A stretch of DNA of 64,000 nucleotides from Anaerocolumna xylanovorans DSM 12503 (GCF_900143645.1 NZ_FRFD01000003.1:124001-188000); one strand, 5' to 3'. Positions 44,327 to 54,133 are shown, numbered from the stretch's first letter. Made by a program: numbers and translations. The notes: generated from the letters alone by a model not told the origin.

Positions 44327-45576
44327 ATGCTCTTCGCACACTCTTAATAATGAATATAAAGCTTTTGATACGAAACAAAGGATTTCTCTTCTTTCTTTTT
44401 GCTGTCCCGGTGCTGTCTGTGATGCTGTTAAATATCAGGCTTGGTGACGCTCCGGGTTCAAAAGTAAATATTCGGGATATTATTGAACAAAAAGATATGA
44501 CAGAAAAAATAGTATATGACAGAGATTATACCCTAATGCCTATATTGGTATATGATAAATCCATGACAGAACTGTCAAGGTATTTCCAGGAGCAGCTGGC
44601 TAAGACAGGCATCTATCAGATTTACCGTGTAGATGCAACACATATCACGGATACTGAAATAGCGGATAACAGGAAGCTTCACCTGGAAAGGGATGTTGTT
44701 GCCAGCTTTATATGCCTGGATAAGGATTTTGATAAGAAGGCTGTCAATGGACGGATTGAGGATGGTTTTACCTTTTATAAAACAGGATTGGATGAAAGAG
44801 AAGAATTACTTTATCAGTCCGTCAAACAGACGGCAGTCTTCTATCATACTGCTGCAGGGAATAAAAATGCGGATGACATGTTAAAGCAGTTAAAAGCCCT
44901 GGAAAAAATCCAGCCGGAAAAGAAAGTAACAATTGTTGAGAATGGCGGGCTGACAGATTTGACGGACGAACAAAAGATAGATTTGTACGCTGTTAAAATT
45001 TCGATAGCGGTTGTAACAATAGCTTTTCTCTATGCCGGTATATTCATAGCCCAGACAGCAGTGGAAGAGAAAAACAATCTGGTATACACAAGGCTTAAAC
45101 TTACCGGTACCAGTGAGCTTACGTACATGCTGTCAAAAATTATCATAACCCTGGTGACAGGCTTTTTGCAAACTGTTATAATGGGAATAGGAATTGCACT
45201 ATTTGTAAAAGCGGATTTTGGAATCAGTATATGGAATTATCTGTTTCTAATCGGACTGTTGGGAATGGTATTCTGTAACATGAGCCTGGTGATGGGGATA
45301 CTTTTAAACAATGTTATGAATGCCTGCTATCTGGCATTTATGATTTGGAGTGTAAGCTCCATGCTGTCCGGTCTGTACTTTCCTTTGGAGGAGGCTGGAA
45401 AGCTGTTAAAGAACCTGTCAAATCTGATGCCTCAGAATTGGACCATTGTTGCCGCAGAAGGGATAATGGGAAAGGATATCTCCGTATATTTTATGATACT
45501 GTGTGTTACGGCAGCCTATATTGTGATTATTATGAGCACAGGGGCCATAGGATTAAGATATAACAGGAATGAGTGA
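44323..45576 (+). CDS. ABC-2 type permease, second subunit
   Basis: Start at ATG 44323, overlapping the previous stop by 4 bases, with GGAGG upstream. The protein has 417 residues and the same topology: N-terminal helix (LLIRNKGFLFFLFAVPVLSVM), a large outer domain (about 45-220) and a C-terminal helical block. The substrate is unknown; control by the adjoining sensor kinase suggests antimicrobial peptide or envelope stress. Confidence 0.9.
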   Translation: MNALRTLLIMNIKLLIRNKGFLFFLFAVPVLSVMLLNIRLGDAPGSKVNIRDIIEQKDMTEKIVYDRDYTLMPILVYDKSMTELSRYFQEQLAKTGIYQIYRVDATHITDTEIADNRKLHLERDVVASFICLDKDFDKKAVNGRIEDGFTFYKTGLDEREELLYQSVKQTAVFYHTAAGNKNADDMLKQLKALEKIQPEKKVTIVENGGLTDLTDEQKIDLYAVKISIAVVTIAFLYAGIFIAQTAVEEKNNLVYTRLKLTGTSELTYMLSKIIITLVTGFLQTVIMGIGIALFVKADFGISIWNYLFLIGLLGMVFCNMSLVMGILLNNVMNACYLAFMIWSVSSMLSGLYFPLEEAGKLLKNLSNLMPQNWTIVAAEGIMGKDISVYFMILCVTAAYIVIIMSTGAIGLRYNRNE

Positions 45577-46760
45577 GAATGCAGGAACACTTGGAAATGC
45601 GTTATTTTGTATTTATAAAACTGATGATGGTTGTGGCTGTTGCCGTTTATGCGGCGGTATTTGCAGAAAGGGCGGATAGGGGCATTCCCTATCAGGTCCT
45701 GCTTGTAACAGCCCTCCTTTTTATGTCCGTAGTTGTATTGGAATTAATGGAAGAAAAAAGGGAAAGCGGGGCTCTTTTGGCTAGGAAAGGCTCTGTGGGA
45801 GCTTTGGCAGCGGAAGTCATATTTACTTCCGTTCTTATATGGGGATTCGAAAGAGACTATATCTATCTTCTGCCCATGGTATTTTTGGATATCATAATAG
45901 TGTTCAGACAGCCCTCTTTTTCTTATCCGGCAGTTTACCTCGGAATTCTTACGGCAGGTGACAAAGCGGCATATTTTGCAGCAGCTTCCTTTATTCTGGT
46001 GCTGTATTACCAGCATTATATCATTGTAAAAAAGGAACAGGTAAAGACAGAGGCAAGTGAGGAAAAGGAAGAAGAGCTTAAAAGGTATCTGGACAAAAGT
46101 GAAATAAAGTACAGGCTGGAGATTGACAGAAACCGCCTGTACCTTGAAGACAGGATTTTAGAGGAAAAGGTACGGCTGTCCCAGGCACTCCATGATAAGC
46201 TGGGGCATAGCATAAATGGTTCTGTGTATCAGCTGGAAGCAGTCAAGGTATTGATGGAGAAGGACAGGGAAGAAAGTAAGGCGATGCTTCAGACTGTTAT
46301 TGACAACTTAAGGTCCAGCATGGATGAAATCAGGGTCCTTTTGCGGCAGGAGCGGCCCGGGAAGCGGCAGCTTGCTTTTATCCAGCTTAACAGCCTGTGT
46401 GAGGATTGCAGAAAAAAGTTTGGAATTGAGGCGGAATTTTCTTTGACCGGAAATGGGGAAGATATCAGCGGAAAGTATTGGGAGATTATTTTGGACAATT
46501 GCTTTGAAGCAGTCTCCAATGCACTAAAATATGCTTTCTGCACCAGAATTACCATTGAAATACTGGTCATGAACCGCATAGTTCGCTGTACGGTATCAGA
46601 TAACGGCAAGGGCTGCGGGAAAATAAGCGAAGGCATGGGGCTTGACGGGATGCGAAGGCGGGTCAGGGAAGTGAACGGTTTTATCAGCTTTGCGGGAGAA
46701 GAGGGCTTTGTAATAAATATGCTTCTGCCCATAGAAGGCGGTCAGAATGAAAGAGAATGA
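45573..46760 (+). CDS. NarL-type sensor histidine kinase
   Basis: A kinase of 395 residues: about five membrane helices (10-150), a coiled linker (about 150-200), HisKA_3 dimerisation domain with the phospho-acceptor in QALHDKLGHSINGS (His near 211), and an HATPase domain with DNGKGCG and GMGLDGMRRRV. GTG 45573 overlaps the permease stop; ATG 45579 is an alternative. The membrane part has no large outer sensor, like kinases that sense through the partner transporter. Confidence 0.9.
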   Translation: MRMQEHLEMRYFVFIKLMMVVAVAVYAAVFAERADRGIPYQVLLVTALLFMSVVVLELMEEKRESGALLARKGSVGALAAEVIFTSVLIWGFERDYIYLLPMVFLDIIIVFRQPSFSYPAVYLGILTAGDKAAYFAAASFILVLYYQHYIIVKKEQVKTEASEEKEEELKRYLDKSEIKYRLEIDRNRLYLEDRILEEKVRLSQALHDKLGHSINGSVYQLEAVKVLMEKDREESKAMLQTVIDNLRSSMDEIRVLLRQERPGKRQLAFIQLNSLCEDCRKKFGIEAEFSLTGNGEDISGKYWEIILDNCFEAVSNALKYAFCTRITIEILVMNRIVRCTVSDNGKGCGKISEGMGLDGMRRRVREVNGFISFAGEEGFVINMLLPIEGGQNERE

Positions 46761-46784
46761 GGAAAGGGCATGGTTATTGATATG
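46761..46784 (+). repeat. Short 3' end of the C/D-type repeat (copy H)
   Basis: GGAAAGGGCATGGTTATTG followed by ATATG is nearly identical to the 3' ends of copies C and D and again precedes a start codon (46782). Only this ribosome-site segment is present; the kinase gene ends at 46760. Confidence 0.55.
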
Positions 46785-47423
46785 GCTGACAGGATACGGG
46801 TCATTATAGCAGACGACAGTGATTTTGTACGGGACGGAATGAGAATCATACTAAGTGTGGATGAGGAATTCGAGGTTACAGGCTGCGCTGCAAACGGCAA
46901 AGAAGCGGTAGAAGCAGCCAGAAAGAATCCTTCGGATGTAGTTCTTATGGACATACAAATGCCGATCATGGATGGGATTGAGGCTACCGGAGTCATTGTA
47001 GAAGAAGGGCTGGCAAAGGTACTTATCCTTACGACCTTTGATGACTACGATCTGGTTCGGCAGGCAATAAAGAACGGTGCCAAGGGTTATCTGATAAAGA
47101 ACCATACCCCGGACCAGTTAAAGCAGATGATAAAATCAATACATAACGGTGCCGGAGTTATGGAGGAAAGTATTCTTACGAAGCTTGCCAGAGAAGATAA
47201 TAATGTGGTACCGGAGGCGAAGGGCTTTCCCAGTGAATTGTATACGGACAGGGAAATGGATATTATAAGAGCTATAGCGAAAGGTTTATCCAATAAGGAA
47301 ATTGCGGAAGAATTGTTTTTGTCCGAAGGCACAGTGAAGAACTATATCAGCAATATTCTGGATAAAGAAGGAATATCCCACAGAACCCAGCTGGCGGTTT
47401 ATTACCTGACGGGAAAACGGTGA
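46782..47423 (+). CDS. NarL-family response regulator
   Basis: I choose ATG 46782 (MADRIRVII), the position matching the start in repeat copies C and D; an ATG 12 bases earlier is within the repeat. The protein has 213 residues. Receiver domain: DD near 10, phospho-Asp in VVLMDIQMPIMDG, Lys in GYLIKN. LuxR HTH: LTDRE-like YTDREMDIIRAIAKGLSNKEIAEELFLSEGTVKNYIS-type region. It pairs with the upstream kinase and likely controls the ABC-2 operon. Confidence 0.92.
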   Translation: MADRIRVIIADDSDFVRDGMRIILSVDEEFEVTGCAANGKEAVEAARKNPSDVVLMDIQMPIMDGIEATGVIVEEGLAKVLILTTFDDYDLVRQAIKNGAKGYLIKNHTPDQLKQMIKSIHNGAGVMEESILTKLAREDNNVVPEAKGFPSELYTDREMDIIRAIAKGLSNKEIAEELFLSEGTVKNYISNILDKEGISHRTQLAVYYLTGKR

Positions 47424-47425
47424 GC

Positions 47426-48145
47426 CTAAAAGAAAATACTGTAAACAACCGGAATGATAATAGCAGGAAGAAGATTGCCGACTTTAAGCTTCTTCCCGAA
47501 TATGAGGTTTATCCCTACACCAAAAATAAGGACGGAACCTATACAGGATAAGTAGGAAATCAGCCTGTCATCCATATAATGAGAGATAAGTGCCGCGCTA
47601 AGGGTAATTGCTCCCTGATAAACTAAAAGTGGAATAGAGGAAAACATGACACCGATTCCAAGGGAAGAAGCAAATACCATAACAATAATAAAATCCAGCA
47701 TTGATTTTGCAAAAAGCATGGTAGCATCTCCTGTCAGTCCATCCTCAATCGATCCTACAATAGCCATAGCGCCAACGCAGATAACCAATGTTGCAGTAAC
47801 AAAACCCTCGACGAATTGTGTATCGTTGTTGTCTTTCAGAAGCCTTTTAAGTTTATCTCCTAAATTCTCCATACGGATTTCAAGATTTAGAGCCTCTCCT
47901 ATGAGACCGCCAATTACCAGGGAAAATACCAGAAGCATGGTATTAGAAGTTTCAAAGGCTCCTTTATCTGATAATTTCATAAGACCTGCCATAGCGCCGC
48001 TAAGTCCGATAAACAGGGTGGCAAGACCGCATGCCTGAATCAGAATATCATGGAATCTTTGTTTCAAACCATTCTTTATAATAAGTCCCAGACCACTCCC
48101 TAATATAACAGCTAAAAAATTGACTATTGTCCCTAAGCCTTTCAT
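47426..48145 (-). CDS. DUF554 membrane protein (YdfK/YqgA-like)
   Basis: A protein of 239 residues with about seven membrane segments and the family pattern GTIVNFLAVILGSGLGLIIK at the start, IGGLIGEALNLE, and FVTATLVICVGAMAIVGSIEDG. Function unknown; the family is a possible transporter. AGGAG lies 7 bases before the ATG. It converges on the response-regulator gene with only 2 bases between the stops and no terminator in between. Confidence 0.9.
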   Translation of the reverse strand: MKGLGTIVNFLAVILGSGLGLIIKNGLKQRFHDILIQACGLATLFIGLSGAMAGLMKLSDKGAFETSNTMLLVFSLVIGGLIGEALNLEIRMENLGDKLKRLLKDNNDTQFVEGFVTATLVICVGAMAIVGSIEDGLTGDATMLFAKSMLDFIIVMVFASSLGIGVMFSSIPLLVYQGAITLSAALISHYMDDRLISYLSCIGSVLIFGVGINLIFGKKLKVGNLLPAIIIPVVYSIFF

Positions 48146-48257
48146 GCCGGTCTCCTATGTTGTTCATACTTTAAATTACATTTTCCACGTAAAATTCATT
48201 GTATCATAGATGAAAAAGAAAGAAAATAAAAAATACAAATTTTTCAATTTGAAGGAC

Positions 48258-48285
48258 TTGACAAAATGAGGAATGCGAGTATAAT
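48258..48285 (+). promoter_or_regulatory. Sigma-A promoter of the LTA-synthase-like gene
   Basis: TTGACA (48258-48263), 16 bases, TATAAT (48280-48285). It lies about 85 bases before the start codon. Confidence 0.8.
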
Positions 48286-48370
48286 TTGCTAGTCAGTTGC
48301 AATTAATAATTATACGAATGAACCTATGAGAGTAAGGAATAAAATAACAGAGAACAGGCACTAGTGTGAA

Positions 48371-50383
48371 ATGAAAATCAATCATAAAAATAAGAAAATT
48401 TATCAGAATATTGTATATCCTTTAGCAGGTACCATATTGACAGCTCTGCTTCTTACCGTTGTTATTGAGAGTTTAAGCCGTGCATCACTTTATCAGGCAT
48501 TGCTGTTCTTTAAACAGAAGCCCCTTTTGTTCTTTCTTAATTTTGCGGTTATATTGATAACCTTATCCATTTCCCTGCTGACAGCAAGAAGAAAGTTTTT
48601 CTTTTTGACCTTTACCGGAATCTGGCTGGTACTGGGTATTGTAAACCGGGTAGTACAATGCTTTAGGCTTACACCGATTTCAGCTATGGATTTATATCAG
48701 GCATCCGGACTGATTAAGACCTTGCCGGTGTACTTTAATACAATCGGGCTTATTTTTATTGGACTTTTACTGTTAGCAGGAGTTGCTTTCCTGTTTATAT
48801 TATGGAGAAAGCTTAAGAAATCAAAACGCCTGGTGATTGCTCCTGTTTCTTTGCTGGTTCTTGCTTCTTTCCTGTTTATCCTGTTGTTCCATACAGTAAC
48901 AAAGGAAAATATGCTGCAAAAAGAGTTCGACAATCTGCGGGATGCCTACCTGGAATATGGCTTTGCCTATTGCTTTACCAACAGCATTTTTGAGAGGGGT
49001 ATCGACAGACCTAAGGACTATTCAAAAAAGCGGATGGAAGAAGTCTTAGACCAGATAGAGAATGAAACGGATAAGCTCTATACCGGAAGTACAGCGAAGG
49101 CAGAAAAGCCCAATATCATAATGGTACAGCTGGAATCCTTCTTTGATGTGAGCTATTTTAAAAATTATACATTTTCTGAAAATCCTGCTCCGAATTTCAC
49201 AAAGCTTAAGGAAAATTGTCCTTCCGGTTTCCTGAAGGTTCCTGTTTATGGAGCCGGTACGGTAAATACGGAATTTGAAGTAATGACCGGAATGAGTATG
49301 GAGTTCTTTGGAACAGGGGAATATCCTTACAGAACTGTTTTGCGTTCAAAAACCTGTGAAAGCATCCCCTATAATCTTGACAGGAACGGATACCGCAGTT
49401 TTGTGATTCATAACAATACGGCGACTTTTTATAACAGGAATGATGTGTTTCCAATGCTGGGCTTTGATTACTTTGATTCCTGCGAATATATGAATGGATT
49501 GATCTATAATAAGATTGGCTGGCCAAAGGATGAGGTATTGACCGGTGAAATCCTAAAGGCATTAAACTCTGATGCAGAGAGGGATTATATTTATACCATA
49601 ACCGTCCAGTCCCATGGAATTTACCTGGATAAAGAGCAGGATGATGCGAAAATAAAGGTAACACCCTCATCCGGGAATATTGCCTATCCGGATAATTTGT
49701 ATAAGTCACTTTCTGGTTACGTCAATGCCATAGAATATTACGTCAACGAGCTGAATGAAACAGATCGTTTTATCGGGGAGCTGACGGAAAGCTTATCAAA
49801 ATATGAAGAACCTACGGTAGTAGTATTTTACGGAGACCATTTGCCCCCTCTTTCTCTGAAACAGGAGGACATAACCAATGACAGGCATTCTACAGAGTAT
49901 GTTATCTGGAGTAATTTTCCCATGGAAAAGACCAGATATGATCTTTCTGCCTACCAGTTAGGTGCTTATGTATTTAACAGGCTTGGAATGGAAGACGGTA
50001 TTCTGGCAAAGTTTCACCAAAGGTGCTTTGAGGATGCGAATTATAGAGAAAATTTAAAGCTTTTACAGTATGATTTACTGTATGGTAAGAAGTATGTATT
50101 TAATCAGGAGAATCCCAATAAGAAAACGGATATGAGTATGGGAATCTATCAGCCGGAAGTCAAAGAGATTACCAGAGACGGGGATAATCTTCTCATAAAA
50201 GGAAGCGGATTTACCGAATGCAGTACAGTGATTGCAGATGGGAAACGTTGCAAAACAGAATTTATAAATGATACCTTGCTGAAAATACCATATAGGCAGT
50301 TGGAAGGCAAACAGGTTTATGTGGAACAGCTTGCAGGGGAAAAGACAGTTTTGGGAAAGAGTAAGGCTTTTAAATATGAGTAA
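48371..50383 (+). CDS. LTA synthase/sulfatase-family membrane protein with C-terminal TIG-like domain
   Basis: This protein of 670 residues has four to five N-terminal membrane helices (about 15-185) and an extracytoplasmic sulfatase-fold domain. Metal and catalytic positions are IIMVQLESFFD (Glu near 253), GTVNTEFEVMTG (catalytic Thr near 298) and VFYGDHLPP (near 487). It would transfer glycerol-phosphate or a similar phospho-group to surface polymer. Residues about 588-670 form an extra beta domain (PEVKEITRDGDNLLIKGSGF), like IPT/TIG. The upstream CACTAGTGTGAAATG has no strong ribosome site but resembles the TAGTGTGAAA start of the repeat family. Confidence 0.87.
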   Translation: MKINHKNKKIYQNIVYPLAGTILTALLLTVVIESLSRASLYQALLFFKQKPLLFFLNFAVILITLSISLLTARRKFFFLTFTGIWLVLGIVNRVVQCFRLTPISAMDLYQASGLIKTLPVYFNTIGLIFIGLLLLAGVAFLFILWRKLKKSKRLVIAPVSLLVLASFLFILLFHTVTKENMLQKEFDNLRDAYLEYGFAYCFTNSIFERGIDRPKDYSKKRMEEVLDQIENETDKLYTGSTAKAEKPNIIMVQLESFFDVSYFKNYTFSENPAPNFTKLKENCPSGFLKVPVYGAGTVNTEFEVMTGMSMEFFGTGEYPYRTVLRSKTCESIPYNLDRNGYRSFVIHNNTATFYNRNDVFPMLGFDYFDSCEYMNGLIYNKIGWPKDEVLTGEILKALNSDAERDYIYTITVQSHGIYLDKEQDDAKIKVTPSSGNIAYPDNLYKSLSGYVNAIEYYVNELNETDRFIGELTESLSKYEEPTVVVFYGDHLPPLSLKQEDITNDRHSTEYVIWSNFPMEKTRYDLSAYQLGAYVFNRLGMEDGILAKFHQRCFEDANYRENLKLLQYDLLYGKKYVFNQENPNKKTDMSMGIYQPEVKEITRDGDNLLIKGSGFTECSTVIADGKRCKTEFINDTLLKIPYRQLEGKQVYVEQLAGEKTVLGKSKAFKYE

Positions 50384-50389
50384 GAGGGC

Positions 50390-50436
50390 AAAGGAGCTCT
50401 GGTCTTTCGGATTATACCGTAAGTCTGGGCTCCTTT
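50390..50436 (+). terminator. Hairpin after the LTA-synthase-like gene
   Basis: AAAGGAGC (50390-50397) pairs with GCTCCTTT (50429-50436) across a 31-base loop; the T tract is weak. A terminator is likely but not certain. Confidence 0.5.
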
Positions 50437-50658
50437 CGCTTAATTAACGCATTATTGGTAATGGCGTCCTATCAATTGTTATATTAGTATTAATAAGAAG
50501 AGAATATATTTATATATTATACTATAAGCCGATTAATTACAGAATTATCAAAAAAGTGTTGTAAGTTTCTACAAGAATATTTATAATTTATGTAATAATT
50601 TAATGGAAAAGAGCGGCTTTTAAATTTAATTATGTTGGATTCTTAGAAAGAGGTCAAT

Positions 50659-52143
50659 ATGAAAGGTACAAAAGAAGAGATTGACAAATTATTTGAAAAA
50701 AGCTTGAAGGAATTAGATTTACACCATTTGGATGAAGCCATTAAGAGCTGTACGGAAGCAATTATTGGCTATGAGGAATTGGGAGAGTACTTTAAATGTG
50801 CCAGATGCCAAAATCTTCAGGGAGTTATTTATGCCGCTATGGACAATGAAACGATGGCAGTCGACTGCTATCTTTCCGGATTAGAATATTGCCGTAAGCA
50901 TCATGTGAAAAATATAGAGCACCTCTTTTACTGTAACATTGGTACCAGATATATGGAGCTTGGGGATACTGCCAAGGCCCTTGACTTTTTTCTGAAAGCA
51001 TTAGAGAGTTTGGAGGAAAATGGAGAAGGACTCTCTGAATTATATGAAAAGTGGACGATTGTAAACAGGCTGAATCTGGGGAGTGCCTATCTTAGACTTG
51101 GAAGATTGCAGGAAGCAGAAGACAATTTAAAGACAGCCATGGATTTGTCGGAGAGAACGAATGACAACACCTACAGTTTTACCATTATGTGCGGACTTTC
51201 AAAATGCTATCTTGCCAGAGGGGCAGAGGAATATACAAGAGAAAATCTCCAGATTATGATGGAATATGCCAGATTAAAGCTTGAACCGCTAAATGACTAC
51301 ATGCAGGACATCATAAGCTTTACGGAAATACTGAAAGCATTGGAGGAATATGATTTATGGAGGCAATGCATTGAGGAGTTCGACCAGCTCTCCAGAGTAG
51401 TAAAATCACGGACAGTAATGCTGCAGGCAGTTGAATTCTGGCTGGATTACTATTCCAGCAGAGGAATGGCGAAGGAGTACAAGAGAATGTGCATCCGCCA
51501 CACCCAGCTGTATCTGGCCCTAAAGAAACATATTAACCAGGATAAAATCATGGCTTTAAATGCAAAGCTTGAGCTCCAGCAGGCTGAAGATGATGTAAGG
51601 GCAGCAAGGATCAGACTGGAGAAGGATGATGTTACAGGACTTAAAAACCGGTATGCCATGCAAAAGTATGGGGGCAAAGAGGTAGAGCTGGCGTATAAAA
51701 CAGGAACTATGCTTGCCGTAGGCATATTGGATGTGGATCATTTTAAGGAATTAAATGATAATTACGGGCATCTCCGCGGAGACACGGCCTTAAAGCAGGT
51801 AGGTAATATTCTGGATAATTGTCTTGATGGATACGGGAATGTCTATCGTTATGGCGGTGACGAGTTCGTACTGATTATACCGAATGGCACCTATGAAGTG
51901 GCTGATAAAGTAGCTAAGAAGATTATTAAAAGCATTGCTAAAAGCCATATCCCCAACAAGACGGCTCCTATCAGGGGAGAACTTACGATATCCTTAGGGA
52001 TATGCTGCTGTATTCCTAAAAAATCAGACCGGCTGGAGAATTTATTTGATATTGCAGATAATATCCTATATCAGGTTAAAAATAACGAGAAGAATGATTT
52101 TATTATAAAGATCATTGAAAATAACGAAAACAGTACTTCATAA
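50659..52143 (+). CDS. TPR-GGDEF diguanylate cyclase
   Basis: A soluble protein of 494 residues. The N-terminal ~300 residues are tetratricopeptide-like helical repeats (for example YFKCARCQNLQGVIYAAMD, FYCNIGTRYMELGDTAKAL). A GGDEF domain follows, with RYGGDEFVLIIP (about 397-408) and VTGLKNRYAM at its start. No RxxD I-site lies before GGDEF (the stretch is LDGYGNVY), so feedback inhibition is not expected. The TPR part probably senses a protein or peptide partner. AAGAGGTC precedes the ATG. Confidence 0.9.
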   Translation: MKGTKEEIDKLFEKSLKELDLHHLDEAIKSCTEAIIGYEELGEYFKCARCQNLQGVIYAAMDNETMAVDCYLSGLEYCRKHHVKNIEHLFYCNIGTRYMELGDTAKALDFFLKALESLEENGEGLSELYEKWTIVNRLNLGSAYLRLGRLQEAEDNLKTAMDLSERTNDNTYSFTIMCGLSKCYLARGAEEYTRENLQIMMEYARLKLEPLNDYMQDIISFTEILKALEEYDLWRQCIEEFDQLSRVVKSRTVMLQAVEFWLDYYSSRGMAKEYKRMCIRHTQLYLALKKHINQDKIMALNAKLELQQAEDDVRAARIRLEKDDVTGLKNRYAMQKYGGKEVELAYKTGTMLAVGILDVDHFKELNDNYGHLRGDTALKQVGNILDNCLDGYGNVYRYGGDEFVLIIPNGTYEVADKVAKKIIKSIAKSHIPNKTAPIRGELTISLGICCCIPKKSDRLENLFDIADNILYQVKNNEKNDFIIKIIENNENSTS

Positions 52144-52151
52144 AATTTTTT

Positions 52152-52181
52152 AAATCCGTAACATATGTTACGGATTTTTTT
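52152..52181 (+). terminator. Terminator of the TPR-GGDEF gene, overlapping an HcpR-type box
   Basis: Perfect stem AAATCCGTAAC (52152-52162), loop ATAT, GTTACGGATTT (52167-52177), then a T run to 52181. It begins 9 bases after the stop codon. Confidence 0.9.
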
Positions 52182-52199
52182 ATGCACTCCTGCTATGAT
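52158..52199 (+). promoter_or_regulatory. HcpR-type operator and extended -10 promoter of hcp
   Basis: GTAACATATGTTAC (52158-52171) fits the palindrome GTAAC-N4-GTTAC proposed for clostridial HcpR, a Crp/Fnr-family regulator of hcp. An extended -10 TGCTATGAT (52191-52199) lies downstream with no good -35. A start at about 52206 puts the palindrome centre at -41.5, the classic class II activator position. This geometry is read from sequence; regulation is inferred. Confidence 0.7.
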
Positions 52200-52270
52200 A
52201 GGTACATCAGGGCGAGATGAAATCAACAGGTAAAACGCCTAATAAACACAAATAACAGGAGGATATAAGA

Positions 52271-54133
52271 ATGGAGAACAAGATGTTTTGTTATCAATGT
52301 CAGGAAACAGCAGGCTGCAGCGGATGTACACAGGCAGGGGTATGCGGTAAGAGCCCGGAAGTAGCGGCAATGCAGGATTTGTTAGTTTATGTATCCAAGG
52401 GGATTTCCGAAGTGACTACAAGACTTCGTGAGGAAGGAAAGAAAGTCAGTCCTGAAATTAACCACTTGATAACCTTAAACTTATTTACTACGATAACCAA
52501 TGCTAATTTTGACGAGGAAGCGATTGTTTCCCGTATAGTTACAACTATAGATGCAAAAAAAGAACTGTTAGAACAGTTAGGTGATCAGAATAATCTTAGT
52601 GAAGCAGCCCTTTGGGAAGCAGGCAGAGAGGAATTTGGGGCCAAGGCAGCTAAAGTAGGCGTTCTTTCTACTGAAAATGAAGATATCAGATCTTTAAGAG
52701 AACTTATCACTTACGGATTAAAGGGCCTTTCCGCTTACGGCAAGCATGCCAATGCACTTCTTAACGATGATGAAGAGGTGGATGCTTTCTTACAGAAGGC
52801 ACTGGCAAAGACTTTAGATGACAGCCTTGGAGCAGAAGAACTTGTTGCACTTACCTTAGAAACCGGTAAATACGGTGTAAATGGAATGGCACTTCTTGAC
52901 AAAGCCAATACCACAGCCTATGGCAATCCGGAAATCACAAAGGTAAACATCGGCGTAGGAAAACGCCCCGGAATCCTTATATCAGGACATGATTTACGTG
53001 ACATTGAAATGCTTTTAAAGCAGACAGAGGGAACCGGTGTTGACGTATATACCCACTCTGAAATGCTTCCTGCCCACTATTATCCTGCATTTAAGAAATA
53101 CACCCATTTTACCGGCAACTACGGTAATGCATGGTGGAAGCAGAAAGAAGAATTCGAAAGCTTTAATGGGCCTGTCTTAATGACAACTAACTGTATCGTT
53201 CCTCCAAAGGACAGTTATAAAGACAGACTTTACACCACAGGAGCAGCAGGCTTCCCGGGCTGCAAGCACATCCCCGGTGAAATCGGAGAAGAGAAGGATT
53301 TCTCTGAAATCATTGAACATGCGAAGAAATGTGCTTCTCCTACCGAAATTGAAACTGGTGAAATCGTTGGAGGCTTTGCCCACAATCAGGTACTTGCCCT
53401 TGCTGACGCCGTAGTTGGCGCCGTTAACTCCGGAGCTATTAAGAAATTTGTTGTTATGGCTGGCTGTGACGGAAGAGCAAAGTCCAGAAACTACTACACA
53501 GATTTTGCAAAAGCACTTCCCAAAGATGCGGTTATATTGACAGCGGGCTGTGCAAAGTATAAATATAACAAGCTTGACCTTGGTGATATCGGTGGTATTC
53601 CAAGAGTTCTGGATGCCGGACAGTGTAACGATTCCTACTCTCTTGCGATTATTGCACTTAAGCTTAAGGAAGTATTCGGCTTGGACGATATTAATGACCT
53701 GCCTATTGTCTATAATATCGCATGGTATGAGCAGAAGGCTGTTATCGTATTATTAGCTTTACTGTACCTGGGTGTAAAGAACATCCATTTAGGACCCACA
53801 CTTCCTGCCTTTCTTTCCCCTAATGTAGCAAAAGTTTTAGTGGAAAACTTTGGTATTGCAGGAATCGGAACAGTAGAAGATGATATGGAGTTATTCTTTG
53901 GCAAAGAAGATGAGGCAGCTGCAACAGCAGAAGAAGGCATCATCACAAAGGATATGTTAATTGGTGATATTCTCCGCATTGATTCAAACCTTGCTCCTGC
54001 CCTGTTAGAGATTGGTATGCACTGCTTGGGCTGCCCTTCTTCCCAGATGGAATCCTTAGAGGATGCCTGTGCAGTTCACGGTATTGATGTAAACGAAGTT
54101 ATTGTAAAGTTAAACAGCCAGTTAACAAAGTAA
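52271..54133 (+). CDS. hcp: Hydroxylamine reductase / hybrid-cluster protein with C-terminal DUF1858 domain
   Basis: A protein of 620 residues. N-terminal iron-sulfur cysteines C7, C10, C19 and C25 (MFCYQCQETAGCSGC). Hybrid-cluster ligands lie in GHDLRD, TTNCIVPP, GAAGFPGCKHI, MAGCDGRAKSR and LTAGCAKYK. The last ~65 residues (ITKDMLIGDILRID...HCLGCPSSQ) are a DUF1858 domain with a CxxC, beyond the usual Hcp end. Hcp proteins reduce NO and hydroxylamine in anaerobes. AGGAGG lies 9 bases before the ATG. The following genes extend the nitrosative-stress theme. Confidence 0.95.
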   Translation: MENKMFCYQCQETAGCSGCTQAGVCGKSPEVAAMQDLLVYVSKGISEVTTRLREEGKKVSPEINHLITLNLFTTITNANFDEEAIVSRIVTTIDAKKELLEQLGDQNNLSEAALWEAGREEFGAKAAKVGVLSTENEDIRSLRELITYGLKGLSAYGKHANALLNDDEEVDAFLQKALAKTLDDSLGAEELVALTLETGKYGVNGMALLDKANTTAYGNPEITKVNIGVGKRPGILISGHDLRDIEMLLKQTEGTGVDVYTHSEMLPAHYYPAFKKYTHFTGNYGNAWWKQKEEFESFNGPVLMTTNCIVPPKDSYKDRLYTTGAAGFPGCKHIPGEIGEEKDFSEIIEHAKKCASPTEIETGEIVGGFAHNQVLALADAVVGAVNSGAIKKFVVMAGCDGRAKSRNYYTDFAKALPKDAVILTAGCAKYKYNKLDLGDIGGIPRVLDAGQCNDSYSLAIIALKLKEVFGLDDINDLPIVYNIAWYEQKAVIVLLALLYLGVKNIHLGPTLPAFLSPNVAKVLVENFGIAGIGTVEDDMELFFGKEDEAAATAEEGIITKDMLIGDILRIDSNLAPALLEIGMHCLGCPSSQMESLEDACAVHGIDVNEVIVKLNSQLTK

